Part shown: positions 28,760-36,594 of the stretch, piece by piece | Position numbering within the stretch: position 1 is the stretch's first letter | Layout: each line of letters opens with the position of its first letter | Assembly: GCA_015063905.1 (NCBI GenBank) | Contig: SVTF01000003.1 | Coordinates: forward strand, 50,572 to 114,571 | Length of the DNA: 64,000 nt | Source of the DNA: Oscillospiraceae bacterium | GTDB lineage: Bacteria > Bacillota > Clostridia > Oscillospirales > CAG-272 | Direction of reading: 5' to 3' | Program-made: the position numbers and the translations under genes | Notes under the pieces: generated by a model | What the model was told of the DNA's origin: nothing | The model's database searches: none | Seen by the model: the letters and a program-made list of their open reading frames with translations, nothing else

Positions 28760-29083
28760 TTACGCCCGTATAGCCCCAAGCTGCCAGACGTCCTCTTTAA
28801 CGTCCACACATTCGGGATACGTATTCTGTATCTGTATAAGTCCTATGCAGGTCTGCTTCATTGCCGATTCGCCCTCGGTGGAGCATACAACGTCCGCATA
28901 GCCGTGCCCTATGCGGTCAAAGCTCGTATCCGAGGTGCATATCGCAAGATAGCCTATCAATGAATAGAATATACCCGATACCGCGGCGCAGACTATATCC
29001 GCCTGTCCCTCGGCGTAATTGGCGTGACCGCGCATGCTCAGCTTTATTTTCTCGCCGTCACGTTGAAATCTCGCGCTTATCAT
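28760..29083 (-). CDS. Prp-like cysteine protease, candidate prohead protease
   Basis: This 107-residue protein matches the ribosomal-processing cysteine protease Prp in length and motifs: RGHANYAEGQADIVCAAVSG. His20 and Cys32 have the same 12-residue spacing as the catalytic pair of the staphylococcal enzyme. Host Prp removes an N-terminal extension from L27 and, in Staphylococcus, also cuts capsid and scaffold proteins of phage 80-alpha. Here it lies between portal and scaffold/capsid genes, the normal slot of a head maturation protease. A role in trimming the capsid N-terminus is inferred. Confidence 0.85.
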   Translation of the reverse strand: MISARFQRDGEKIKLSMRGHANYAEGQADIVCAAVSGIFYSLIGYLAICTSDTSFDRIGHGYADVVCSTEGESAMKQTCIGLIQIQNTYPECVDVKEDVWQLGAIRA

Positions 29084-29092
29084 ACTTTTATC

Positions 29093-30634
29093 TTACATTC
29101 CGTATTGCTTGCGCAACGAGGCTTTAAGCTTGCCAACGCCCTCAAAATCCATAAGATCCAGCATCATAAGCGTTTGGTTTGCGTTTTCGCGCTTGAACGC
29201 GCCCGAGTCAAATAGCTGCTTTGCGAAATCATTTTTGTTTTGCGATTCCGTGGGCGTTTTGCGCGTTGCGTTGACCTCTATGTCAAAGAAGGGTCTGTAT
29301 CCTTCGCTCTCTCTGAGCGTCCGTCCCGAAAAGCTGAGATATTGGCGCTCGCCGTCCTCGCCGACTATGCGGAACACTCTTGCCACGTCGTAAAACTGTC
29401 TTATCAGCTCGATCACGAGAGATATCATCTCAACGTACGCTCGGTAAGTTTCCTCGATGCCGTCGCGCGAAGCCTTGGCTCCCGCCTCACGAAGAATACT
29501 GATGGCGCTTGCCGCCGTAACTCCGCCCGATATTCCGCCCTGCGATACGTCACGCGAGCCCGTTATCTCCTTAAGCTCGTCTATCTTGAGCCGCTTTACA
29601 TCGATTATGGAATCGTCCATCGCCGATATCTCGATCTGACGCAGCTTTTCCTCGTCTATGTCACCCTCGACCTCGACTATGCTGCGGTCAAGATCCAAAA
29701 AGTCCTTTTCGTTAACGCCAAGACTGCGCTTTGCCCAGAATCTGACACGGGACGCCCAATCGCTATAGGACATGATGTTGCTATCCAGCTTGTTTATGTA
29801 GCTCTGAACTCCCGTTCCTATAGCTATCATACCAAAGCCGCAAAGACCGTCCTCGCAGGGATACAGTCTGTCAAACACAAAGGGATATTTTCCGTGCGCG
29901 TACCAGCCCTCAGTCAAAGAAGCGTCATTCTCGGAGCTATACAGCACGCAGTCGCCCACGAACTTGCAAAAATGCAATCTTTGCACGCCATCGGCGTCAA
30001 ACTTTTTATAGTACCAGTCTACGCAAAGGCATTTTTCATCATCTGTAGCGTAGCCCAACAGATTAGTGAGCGCCGAATCCGATTCTCTTTGCTCGCTATA
30101 ATCAAAATGCCCATAAAGCGCGGATAGCTTTTCCCTATCCTCCATGGATACGCAAAAAACGTGCTTGCTGTCCTGTATGCTTGATACTCCTATCTCCCAA
30201 TATATGTCGGACAGGTCAATCGCCCGAATGTCAACGTCGCCAAGACCTCCAAGCGACTCCGTGTTCCAGAACACGCCGTAAACCGCGGTGCCGTGGCGTA
30301 TTTTTTGCCACGAGTTATCCGAATAGGTCTGCTCAAAATTGCATCTCTGCGTTATAACGGGAATTATCTTGGATAGCTCCTCCGCGCTGTGCTCATCGCG
30401 CTTTTCTCTTGGCAAACAGGTGCATTTGGGAATACTGTCTATAACGTCCGCGTGCTTGTTGACGATACTGTTGAATATCCAGGAGCAAGGCTCGCCCGAT
30501 GAATATATCGAGTGCCACACCTCCCTTTCTCTTTTAAGCTTTTCCTCAATATCGCGCTTGGCTCTCTTATAGGACGCAAGCACCCGCGTGGCAACGGAGA
30601 TATCGGGTGTGTTGGTTATTTTCGTGTTTTCCAT
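29093..30634 (-). CDS. Phage portal protein
   Basis: A 513-residue protein located between the terminase large subunit and the protease. It starts with a helical segment (KRAKRDIEEKLKREREVWHS). The middle YPFVFDRLYPCEDGLCGFGM and GTGVQSYINKLDSNIM segments, the SRDVSQGGISGGVTAASAIS loop and the helical C-terminal part fit the portal family of dsDNA phages. It would form the dodecameric DNA channel in the capsid vertex. Length and order are normal, with no frameshift. Confidence 0.85.
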   Translation of the reverse strand: MENTKITNTPDISVATRVLASYKRAKRDIEEKLKREREVWHSIYSSGEPCSWIFNSIVNKHADVIDSIPKCTCLPREKRDEHSAEELSKIIPVITQRCNFEQTYSDNSWQKIRHGTAVYGVFWNTESLGGLGDVDIRAIDLSDIYWEIGVSSIQDSKHVFCVSMEDREKLSALYGHFDYSEQRESDSALTNLLGYATDDEKCLCVDWYYKKFDADGVQRLHFCKFVGDCVLYSSENDASLTEGWYAHGKYPFVFDRLYPCEDGLCGFGMIAIGTGVQSYINKLDSNIMSYSDWASRVRFWAKRSLGVNEKDFLDLDRSIVEVEGDIDEEKLRQIEISAMDDSIIDVKRLKIDELKEITGSRDVSQGGISGGVTAASAISILREAGAKASRDGIEETYRAYVEMISLVIELIRQFYDVARVFRIVGEDGERQYLSFSGRTLRESEGYRPFFDIEVNATRKTPTESQNKNDFAKQLFDSGAFKRENANQTLMMLDLMDFEGVGKLKASLRKQYGM

Positions 30635-30697
30635 TTATTTTCCTTTCATGTATATATACCCGCCGTTTGTAATAAGTCATCAGCTCCCCACAAGGCG

Positions 30698-32161
30698 TTA
30701 TCCAAACCTTGCGCGTATGGGATAGCTTGCCGAGGCGGCGCGCAGATCAAGCGGATCGTAAGTACGAACGATGCGCGCGCAGTTATCTGTTATTTTGGGC
30801 GCGGGAACGGGGCGCTCCATGCAAACGTAGCGCAGCTCGTCATAAATGTGATCCTCGCCCGAGGTGTCCACGTCTTCCACATCCACGGAATCGTAGACAA
30901 GGCACGGAAACGTGCGTATAAATTGGCGGCAGGTCGAGAAAACGTAAAGCCTCGGTATGCCTCTTTCGTCAAAGGCAAGTCTGTTGTGTATCTGCTGCTT
31001 TCCCGCCATGCGCGAGTTGTCGGCTCTGTCCCAATAGATGCCTTGCTTTTCCATGATGCCCCCGATGCTCTCACCGCCGTTCTTCTGATATATCGCGGGG
31101 TCAGCAACACCATGAATAGCTCTGCCACAGAGGTTTTCGTCCTCGCGCTCTATGCGCTTTATCTCCGACGCTATGCGTGAAACCTCCCATCTGACACCCT
31201 CGTTTGGTGTTTTGGTGCATCCGTATAGCTCGCGTATGCGGTAAAGCACGCCGTCCGAGTCCTCGGCATACCAGCCAACCGAAAAGGGCTTGGAATAGCC
31301 CCAGTCAAACGAGCGAAATATCCGCCACGAGCGAGGAATGGCAAAGGGGGCTATAACGTGCGTTCCCACTCTGTCTATATATGCCTCGGGCTCGTTTTTC
31401 CATTCGGTAAACACCTGGCCTGAGAATCCGTCCCAATCGCCGTAAAGCAATGCGGCTTTTTCCGCCTCGGGGAGTGAGGCAAGTCTTGTCAGGTAATCGG
31501 GATCGTTTTCTAAGAGTATTTTGTTATCGAACACCGTGGACGGAACAAATATGCGCGATTTTCTGCGCGTTTGCTCGCTTCCGTCGGGAAAGCGGATCTT
31601 TACCGTTTCCCATATCGTCGTCATGGGCGGCGCGGGGGTAATAAATCTTTGCTTTACCCAACCGTGCCCTATTCCCCCGGGGTTTGCCTGCGCCCTCATG
31701 TAGCAGCGCGTGCCCGCGCCGCTGGGGCGGTTTCTGGAAAACAGATAGCTGTACTCATCAAAGGTAAATTGCGTCAGCTCGTCAAAATCGATAAAGTCAT
31801 AGCGTTTACCCTGATAATTGTATCTGTCCGAGGCGTGCGCCAACGAACCGAAATATATCTTGGCGCCCGACGGGAAACGCCAGAAATGCTTGGATTCATT
31901 GTACTGCGCGGAAGGACAAAAGTCCGAATATATCGTGTAGGCGCGGTCTATAAGCTCGGATAGCTGCGGATAGGTCTTGCGCAAAATGAGCCCCCGATAG
32001 TGCGGAATATCGATCTGCCTTAGCGCCTCGGCAAGCGCGCAATCGCTTTTTCCTCCGCCCGCAGCGCCGCCATACAGCGCCTCGTCCTCCAGCCTGCGCA
32101 TAAACGCCGCCTGCCTTGGCTGCGGACGCCAGACTATGCGTTTACCCTTTTCTTGTGCCAT
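30698..32161 (-). CDS. Phage terminase large subunit
   Basis: A 487-residue packaging motor. The ATPase domain has Walker A GGAAGGGKS at 31-39 and Walker B YDFIDFDEL with Asp127-Glu128. The C-terminal nuclease domain has RIFRSFDWGYSKP, GVADPAIYQKNGG and a further acidic stretch (DVEDVDTSGEDHIYDELRY). All key motifs are intact, so the protein may be active. An AGGATGG site precedes the ATG. Confidence 0.93.
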   Translation of the reverse strand: MAQEKGKRIVWRPQPRQAAFMRRLEDEALYGGAAGGGKSDCALAEALRQIDIPHYRGLILRKTYPQLSELIDRAYTIYSDFCPSAQYNESKHFWRFPSGAKIYFGSLAHASDRYNYQGKRYDFIDFDELTQFTFDEYSYLFSRNRPSGAGTRCYMRAQANPGGIGHGWVKQRFITPAPPMTTIWETVKIRFPDGSEQTRRKSRIFVPSTVFDNKILLENDPDYLTRLASLPEAEKAALLYGDWDGFSGQVFTEWKNEPEAYIDRVGTHVIAPFAIPRSWRIFRSFDWGYSKPFSVGWYAEDSDGVLYRIRELYGCTKTPNEGVRWEVSRIASEIKRIEREDENLCGRAIHGVADPAIYQKNGGESIGGIMEKQGIYWDRADNSRMAGKQQIHNRLAFDERGIPRLYVFSTCRQFIRTFPCLVYDSVDVEDVDTSGEDHIYDELRYVCMERPVPAPKITDNCARIVRTYDPLDLRAASASYPIRARFG

Positions 32162-32172
32162 AGCCGTCCATC

Positions 32173-32679
32173 CTAAAGCTCGGCAGGCGAGTCTATCATA
32201 TCCGCGCTGGGTATCTCGACCACTCCGCCCATAGATTCATTTGCTTGCTCGCCCTCTCGCTCTTGCTTGTCCTGCCATCTGTCAGGCTGGCGGTTTTTGA
32301 GCCAGAATATGCCGGCTCGGAGGTCGGGCGGGATGTGGCTCTCGTCAACCGCGGTTGCAAGCTCTTCATATTCGCGCAGCTTTTTGCCCGTTTGCGGATC
32401 GTAATCAACGCGCTTGAGCTTTACCGTTTTGTTAAGCGTGACACTGTATCCCGTCGCCTTTTTATATAGCGACTGTATAACGGCGTAATCCGCGCCGCTT
32501 CTGCCAAGCTCTATGGCTGCGTAAAACTCGGGATACAGTATTTTCCAAATGCGGAAGGTGCTTAGCGTAATGCCGCATCGCGCGGCGATGTCCTCTTCGC
32601 AAAGTCCCTCCTCGGCAAGCCTGCGAACATACTCAAGACCGTATTGCTCCTTCCATCTTTCAAACTTACTGATCGCCAC
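32173..32679 (-). CDS. Phage terminase small subunit
   Basis: A 168-residue protein with an N-terminal helix-turn-helix (EEDIAARCGITLSTFRIWKI), a middle region, and a C-terminal part with WLKNRQPDRWQDKQ. This is the pattern of small terminase subunits, which recognise the packaging site. It lies 11 bases from the large subunit gene and overlaps the small upstream gene by 14 bases. Confidence 0.85.
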   Translation of the reverse strand: MAISKFERWKEQYGLEYVRRLAEEGLCEEDIAARCGITLSTFRIWKILYPEFYAAIELGRSGADYAVIQSLYKKATGYSVTLNKTVKLKRVDYDPQTGKKLREYEELATAVDESHIPPDLRAGIFWLKNRQPDRWQDKQEREGEQANESMGGVVEIPSADMIDSPAEL

Positions 32680-32935
32680 CGTTCTCTCCGTTTCTGTCCA
32701 CCGAGATCACGTAGTTATCACCCTCCGAGTGCGCGCTGACTCGGTATTTGCCAAGCGCCTCGCTGACACGGCTTTTTGAAATAATGACCGTTCCGCGCTC
32801 ATCGGCTAAAATAGCGATGTAAGCGGACAGGATAACGTTCATGCTCTCTTGTGCCTGCGCCATCTCTCTTGCCAGCTTTATCTGGCGGTTTTTTCGCAGC
32901 ATTATGCTCCTAATAAATCTAAACGTTTTTATCAT
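32666..32935 (-). CDS. Small phage protein of unknown function
   Basis: An 89-residue protein. The first 25 residues are very basic (FRFIRSIMLRKNRQIKLARE). The rest contains an alpha/beta part with GTVIISKSRVSEALGKYRV. The start at 32935 has TTGGAG nine bases upstream; a TTG at 32950 is that ribosome site. It overlaps terS, so it is part of the packaging operon. Not recognised. Confidence 0.6.
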   Translation of the reverse strand: MIKTFRFIRSIMLRKNRQIKLAREMAQAQESMNVILSAYIAILADERGTVIISKSRVSEALGKYRVSAHSEGDNYVISVDRNGENGGDQ

Positions 32936-32977
32936 ATTTCTGTACTCCAATTTATAAATGTTTTTGACAGATCGCGC

Positions 32978-33220
32978 TCACACAGTGGCGCGCGGCGCTG
33001 CCTTTGGCTTTTCTCTATCCATGGAGTATTTTCTGTCATAATGATGATCCATGGCAAGCTTTAAGGGGCAACGCTTCCAAGCGGACGGATGACCGCAGAA
33101 GCCATAAAGTATCTCTCTTCTCGCAAGTCTGTCCGGAAAAGTGAATTTTGCGCATTCGCATATCGTTCTGTCCATGCTTCTCGCATCCTTAAGATAAGGA
33201 CACATACCGGTAAATGCCAT
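32978..33220 (-). CDS. Small cysteine-rich phage protein
   Basis: An 80-residue protein with cysteines in CPYLKD, ICECAKF, FCGHP and RCPLK, spaced as in a possible zinc or iron-sulfur site, and several His residues. The start at 33220 has AAAGGAA; the frame extends 20 codons upstream. It is the first gene of the leftward island operon after a leader of about 240 bases. Its function is unknown. Confidence 0.6.
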   Translation of the reverse strand: MAFTGMCPYLKDARSMDRTICECAKFTFPDRLARREILYGFCGHPSAWKRCPLKLAMDHHYDRKYSMDREKPKAAPRATV

Positions 33221-33450
33221 TGTATTCCTTTCTCGCAATAAGCGGCGTAAATGTTTGAGTTTGTTTAACTTGTTAAGCAATCTTAATTAATTTCAGAATA
33301 TAAAGCATTAAAAGATCTCGCATCGATCGACAAGCGTTCGAATTTTTGGGGTGTGGAGTTGAGATTTATCCGAAAGCTTGGACAATGTTGATTTTTTCAA
33401 TGTTTATAACCGATTTTTGAAAATTTATGTCGTACCTTGAGCGACATGCT

Positions 33451-33468
33451 TTTGCTTGACTGAGCAAA
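33451..33468. promoter_or_regulatory. Inverted repeat at the leftward promoter start (candidate operator)
   Basis: TTTGCT and AGCAAA are separated by 6 bases, next to the -10 element of the leftward promoter. A further inverted repeat, ATGTCG/CGACAT, lies at 33427-33447, and a TTAAC/GTTAA palindrome at 33265-33276. Repressor binding is inferred. Confidence 0.45.
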
Positions 33469-33496
33469 TTATAGCACATTTGTTCTATTTTGTCAA
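33468..33496 (-). promoter_or_regulatory. Leftward promoter of the phage island operon
   Basis: Minus-strand TTGACA (33496-33491) and TATAAT (33473-33468) with a 17-base spacer; both consensus. It faces away from the repressor promoter. Confidence 0.9.
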
Positions 33497-33541
33497 GTAC
33501 AAAAACCGATTAAATTTATTTAACTTTTTTTCAAAAAACTG

Positions 33542-33570
33542 TTGACACAAGCTTAACTTTGTGATATAAT
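33542..33570 (+). promoter_or_regulatory. Promoter of the phage repressor gene
   Basis: TTGACA at 33542-33547 and TATAAT at 33565-33570 with a 17-base spacer. The two -35 elements of this divergent pair are 45 bases apart. Confidence 0.9.
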
Positions 33571-33628
33571 ATTTTTTGTAAGGAATTATTTGTTTTTTAC
33601 GACAATCAAATCCCAAACGGAGATAGAT

Positions 33629-34252
33629 ATGAACGATTTTAAATCACGTTTGGCTGCGGCAATGGCTGACAAAAATATAAAAGCCGCCGAGTTATCACGG
33701 CGGACAGGTATTTCAAAGCCAAGGCTCAGTCAGTACAAAAACGGTGTCTATATTCCCAAGGCGGATGCGATATGCGCTATGGCAAGGGTGCTGGGCGTCA
33801 GCGAGGGCTACCTTTTAGGTACCACAGACTCCCCCGAGCCCGAGGTCCATTTCGCAAACGCAAGATTCAAGGCGTTACCCATACTCGGAGAGATCGCTTG
33901 CGGCACTCCCGTTTTTGCCAACGAGGAAGACGATGGGCTGGTCTATACCGATGCGGATACCGACGCGGATTTTTGCCTCATCGCCAAGGGTGATAGCATG
34001 AAGGATGCCAGGATCAATAACGGCGACACTGTCTTTATCAAAAAGACCGATTCCGTTAACAACGGCGAGATCGCCGCGGTAATTATCAACGATGAAGCCA
34101 CGCTAAAACGCGTGTACTTCTACCCCGAAAGCTCCAAGCTTATGCTCATTCCCGAAAACTCCAGCTACGAGCCTATCGTATTTACGGGCGCGGACCTTGA
34201 GAAAATACGCATTATAGGACGAGCTGTGGCATTCAAGTCGGACATTCGCTGA
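33629..34252 (+). CDS. LexA/CI-like repressor (XRE HTH plus S24 peptidase)
   Basis: A 207-residue repressor. The helix-turn-helix covers about 5-60 (LSRRTGISKPRLSQYKNG). The C-terminal S24 peptidase domain has KGDSM with Ser123 and TLKRVYF with Lys160, and the likely self-cleavage site Cys91-Gly92 in EIACGTP. Such repressors keep prophage genes off and are cleaved after DNA damage. The ATG follows ACGGAGA; the frame extends 13 codons upstream. It is divergent from the packaging operon, as in a lysogeny switch. Confidence 0.92.
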   Translation: MNDFKSRLAAAMADKNIKAAELSRRTGISKPRLSQYKNGVYIPKADAICAMARVLGVSEGYLLGTTDSPEPEVHFANARFKALPILGEIACGTPVFANEEDDGLVYTDADTDADFCLIAKGDSMKDARINNGDTVFIKKTDSVNNGEIAAVIINDEATLKRVYFYPESSKLMLIPENSSYEPIVFTGADLEKIRIIGRAVAFKSDIR

Positions 34253-34379
34253 GGCGGCGCTCCTTGCTTGCGTCGATTTTTAGCATATGTTAGATAATAT
34301 CAAGTTTTGAACAAACACGGTGTTGAACACACCTTTAATTAAAAAATTATAGAAATACATAATCGGAGGATTCATAATT

Positions 34380-35420
34380 ATGGGAATTTTTGAACACGAC
34401 GACACCATGCAAGTAGGCGCCAACATAAAAGTTATAGGTGTAGGCGGCGGCGGTAATAACGCTGTTAACAGAATGATCTCGTCAAACATCAGAGGTGTTG
34501 AGTTTATAACCGTCAACACAGACCGTCTCGCTCTTACCCGTTCCAACGCTCCCACCCAGCTCGTTATCGGTGAAAAGCTCACCGGCGGCAGAGGCGCAGG
34601 CGCGCGTCCCGAGATCGGTAAGAGAGCTGCCGAGGAGTCTCTTGAGGAGATCAAGGCTTTGCTTGGTGAGACAGACATGGTATTCGTAACCGCAGGTATG
34701 GGCGGCGGTACGGGTACGGGTGCTGCTCCCGTTGTCGCTCGCATCGCAAAGGAGCTTGGCGTTCTTACCATCGGTATCGTTACTCGTCCCTTCTCTTTCG
34801 AGGGTAAGGTAAGAGCAGGTAATGCTGAACAGGGTATCCTCGAGCTTGCGCAGTTCGTTGATTCTCTCATCATTATCCCCAACGATAAGCTCAAGGAAGT
34901 AAGCGATCAGAGAATTACTCTTAAAAACGCTTTCGAAGTCGCTGACAGCGTGCTGTATACCGGCGTTAAGAGCATTTCCGACCTCGTTAACGGTGAGGCG
35001 TTCATCGGTCTTGACTTTGCGGACGTTTCTACTATCATGAGAGATGCCGGCTACGCTCACATGGGTACAGGCTCGGCTACAGGTAAGGATAAGGCAGAGC
35101 AGGCCGCAAAGGCTGCTATATCCAGTCCCCTTCTCGAATCCTCTATCAGAGGCTCGCGCGGTATACTTATCCGCTTCGTAGTTTCCCCCGACGTTGGACT
35201 TGAGGACGCAGAGCTTGCCGCTACCCTCATTCAGAACGAGGCTCATCCCGACGCAAACATTATCTGGGGCGTTGGCTTTGATGATGAGCTTGAGGACGAA
35301 ATGCAGATTACTATTATCGCAACCGGTTTTGATAAAAAGGAAGAGGAAGTCAAGGCTGTTGACGACGATTCTATCTGGGGCGATATGATCGGCGGCGGAT
35401 TCAATAGAAGAAAGAAATAA
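34380..35420 (+). CDS. ftsZ: Cell division protein FtsZ
   Basis: This 346-residue tubulin homologue forms the Z ring. The GTPase domain has [13 protein letters not shown] near the N-terminus, the tubulin signature [10 protein letters not shown] from residue 108, and TRPFSFEG. The C-terminal part is short: it ends [16 protein letters not shown] after a brief linker, with a hydrophobic peptide like those that bind FtsA/SepF. GGAGGA precedes the ATG. It stands apart from the dcw cluster on the opposite strand, directly after the phage island, with sigG downstream. Confidence 0.97.
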   Translation: MGIFEHDDTMQVGANIKVIGVGGGGNNAVNRMISSNIRGVEFITVNTDRLALTRSNAPTQLVIGEKLTGGRGAGARPEIGKRAAEESLEEIKALLGETDMVFVTAGMGGGTGTGAAPVVARIAKELGVLTIGIVTRPFSFEGKVRAGNAEQGILELAQFVDSLIIIPNDKLKEVSDQRITLKNAFEVADSVLYTGVKSISDLVNGEAFIGLDFADVSTIMRDAGYAHMGTGSATGKDKAEQAAKAAISSPLLESSIRGSRGILIRFVVSPDVGLEDAELAATLIQNEAHPDANIIWGVGFDDELEDEMQITIIATGFDKKEEEVKAVDDDSIWGDMIGGGFNRRKK

Positions 35421-35427
35421 TTCTATA

Positions 35428-35463
35428 TAAAAGGAGAAACGGCTCGCCGTTTCTCCTTTTTTT
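35428..35463 (+). terminator. Terminator after ftsZ
   Basis: A 15-bp perfect stem (AAAAGGAGAAACGGC and complement) with a 2-base loop and a T8 tail. Confidence 0.92.
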
Positions 35464-35491
35464 GTTTTATCGGGGATACGCGAGGGACATA

Positions 35492-35543
35492 GGGGGAATA
35501 GGGTTAGTGAATCTAAATTTGAATAATTCCGCATAATATGGAG
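35492..35543 (-). repeat. AT-rich module of the dispersed repeat, copy between ftsZ and sigG
   Basis: AGGGTTAGTGAATCTAAATT and the following TTGAATAATT and TATGGAG segments match the modules at 11541-11594 and 50860-50910. The G/C hairpin half is missing here apart from a short G-rich remnant. Confidence 0.7.
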
Positions 35544-35550
35544 CATAATT
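35521..35550 (+). promoter_or_regulatory. Candidate SigG/SigF-type promoter for sigG
   Basis: GAATA at 35521-35525 and CATAATT at 35544-35550 are 18 bases apart, close to the published SigG pattern (GHATR, 18 bases, CATnHTA). It lies about 30 bases before the sigG start. Most of it belongs to the dispersed AT-rich module, so it may be chance. Confidence 0.4.
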
Positions 35551-35581
35551 TTGACTACACTACATTTTTGGAGATAGTAAC

Positions 35582-36358
35582 ATGTATTACAATAAAGTTG
35601 AGATATGCGGAGTGAACACATCGGAGCTGGGACTGATTGACGACGAAAGAAAAAGGCATCTGCTTGAAAGGATGAAGCAAGGCGACAATGGGGCGCGGGA
35701 CGAGCTTATCCGCGGAAACTTAAGGCTGGTGCTTTCGATAATCAAGAGATTTTGCGGCAAGAAAGAGAGTGCGGACGATCTGTTTCAGGTTGGCTGTCTT
35801 GGACTTATCAAGGCGATTGACAATTTCAAGACCGAGCTTGACGTGAAATTTTCCACCTACGCAGTACCCATGATAATAGGAGAGATAAGACGTTATCTGC
35901 GCGACAACACCGCCATCAGAATAAGCCGATCCATTCGCGATCTTGCGTACCGCGCGCTACAGATCAAGGAGGAGATGCTATGGGAGCGAGAGAGCGAGCC
36001 ATCCATCGACGAGATAGCCAAAAAGCTGGACTGCGCAAAGGAGGACGTCAGCCGCGCGATGGAGGCGATAGTTGACCCCGTATCCATTTACGAGCCCGTT
36101 TACAATGACGGCGGCGAATCTCTCTACGTCATTGACAGACTTGCGGACACTTCCACCACCGACGACGGCTGGCTTGAAAGCATCGCGCTGCAAAACGCGC
36201 TATCCATGCTATCAAAGCGCGAGCGCGACATAATCAATATGCGATATTTTGAGGACCTTACTCAAACCGAGGTGGCGAAAAAGATCGGCATCTCGCAGGC
36301 GCAGATCTCAAGGATCGAAAAAACGGCGCTAAAAAAAATGAAAAAATATATGGTTTGA
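35582..36358 (+). CDS. sigG: RNA polymerase sporulation sigma factor SigG
   Basis: This 258-residue sigma factor has the typical SigG N-terminus (NKVEICGVNTSELGL), region 2 (DDLFQVGCLGLIKAIDNF, VKFSTYAVPMIIGEIRRYLRDN) and a region 4 helix-turn-helix (TEVAKKIGISQAQISRIEKT). SigG directs late forespore transcription, so the organism probably sporulates. The ATG has GGAG eight bases upstream. In Bacillus the order is ftsZ-...-spoIIGA-sigE-sigG; here spoIIGA and sigE are missing between ftsZ and sigG. Confidence 0.96.
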   Translation: MYYNKVEICGVNTSELGLIDDERKRHLLERMKQGDNGARDELIRGNLRLVLSIIKRFCGKKESADDLFQVGCLGLIKAIDNFKTELDVKFSTYAVPMIIGEIRRYLRDNTAIRISRSIRDLAYRALQIKEEMLWERESEPSIDEIAKKLDCAKEDVSRAMEAIVDPVSIYEPVYNDGGESLYVIDRLADTSTTDDGWLESIALQNALSMLSKRERDIINMRYFEDLTQTEVAKKIGISQAQISRIEKTALKKMKKYMV

Positions 36359-36370
36359 CATAATACAGGC

Positions 36371-36408
36371 AAAACCGCGGCTTCATTTATCGAAAGCACG
36401 CGGTTTTT
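36371..36408 (+). terminator. Terminator after sigG
   Basis: AAACCGCG and CGCGGTTT are separated by 19 bases and followed by a T-rich run. Confidence 0.7.
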
Positions 36409-36543
36409 GTTTTGATTTGTGTTTTAGCGCAACAGTTGTGTAATTATTGCTAAATGCTATATTTATATTTCTAAATGCTATTGTATTTTGCCGTTCGCGA
36501 TGATTGGAGCGAAATGCTAATTGGATAAAAATGTATCAAAAAT

Positions 36544-36586
36544 GACCGTTTATATAGGGGTGTACCCTATATAAACGGTCTTTTTT
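36544..36586. terminator. Bidirectional terminator, long perfect stem
   Basis: A 16-bp stem beginning GACCGTTTATATAGGG closes on its complement at 36580, with a T6 tail on the plus strand and an A-run before it. It separates sigG from the leftward nucleotidyltransferase gene. Confidence 0.9.
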
Positions 36587-36594
36587 CGCTGCTA

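Noticed and set aside
34306..34335. TTGAACAAAC/TTGAACACAC direct repeat before ftsZ as promoter elements
   Set aside because: No -10 element at a good distance has more than weak similarity, so I did not list a promoter.
24873..34379. Attachment sites flanking the phage island
   Set aside because: I found no convincing direct repeat shared by the two borders. A weak resemblance between 25169-25195 and 34259-34277 (CCTTGCT…CGTCGAT) is too short and gapped to claim.
36450..36520. Three AAATGCTA-like direct repeats after sigG
   Set aside because: They are short, AT-rich and irregularly spaced, with no promoter they could regulate.
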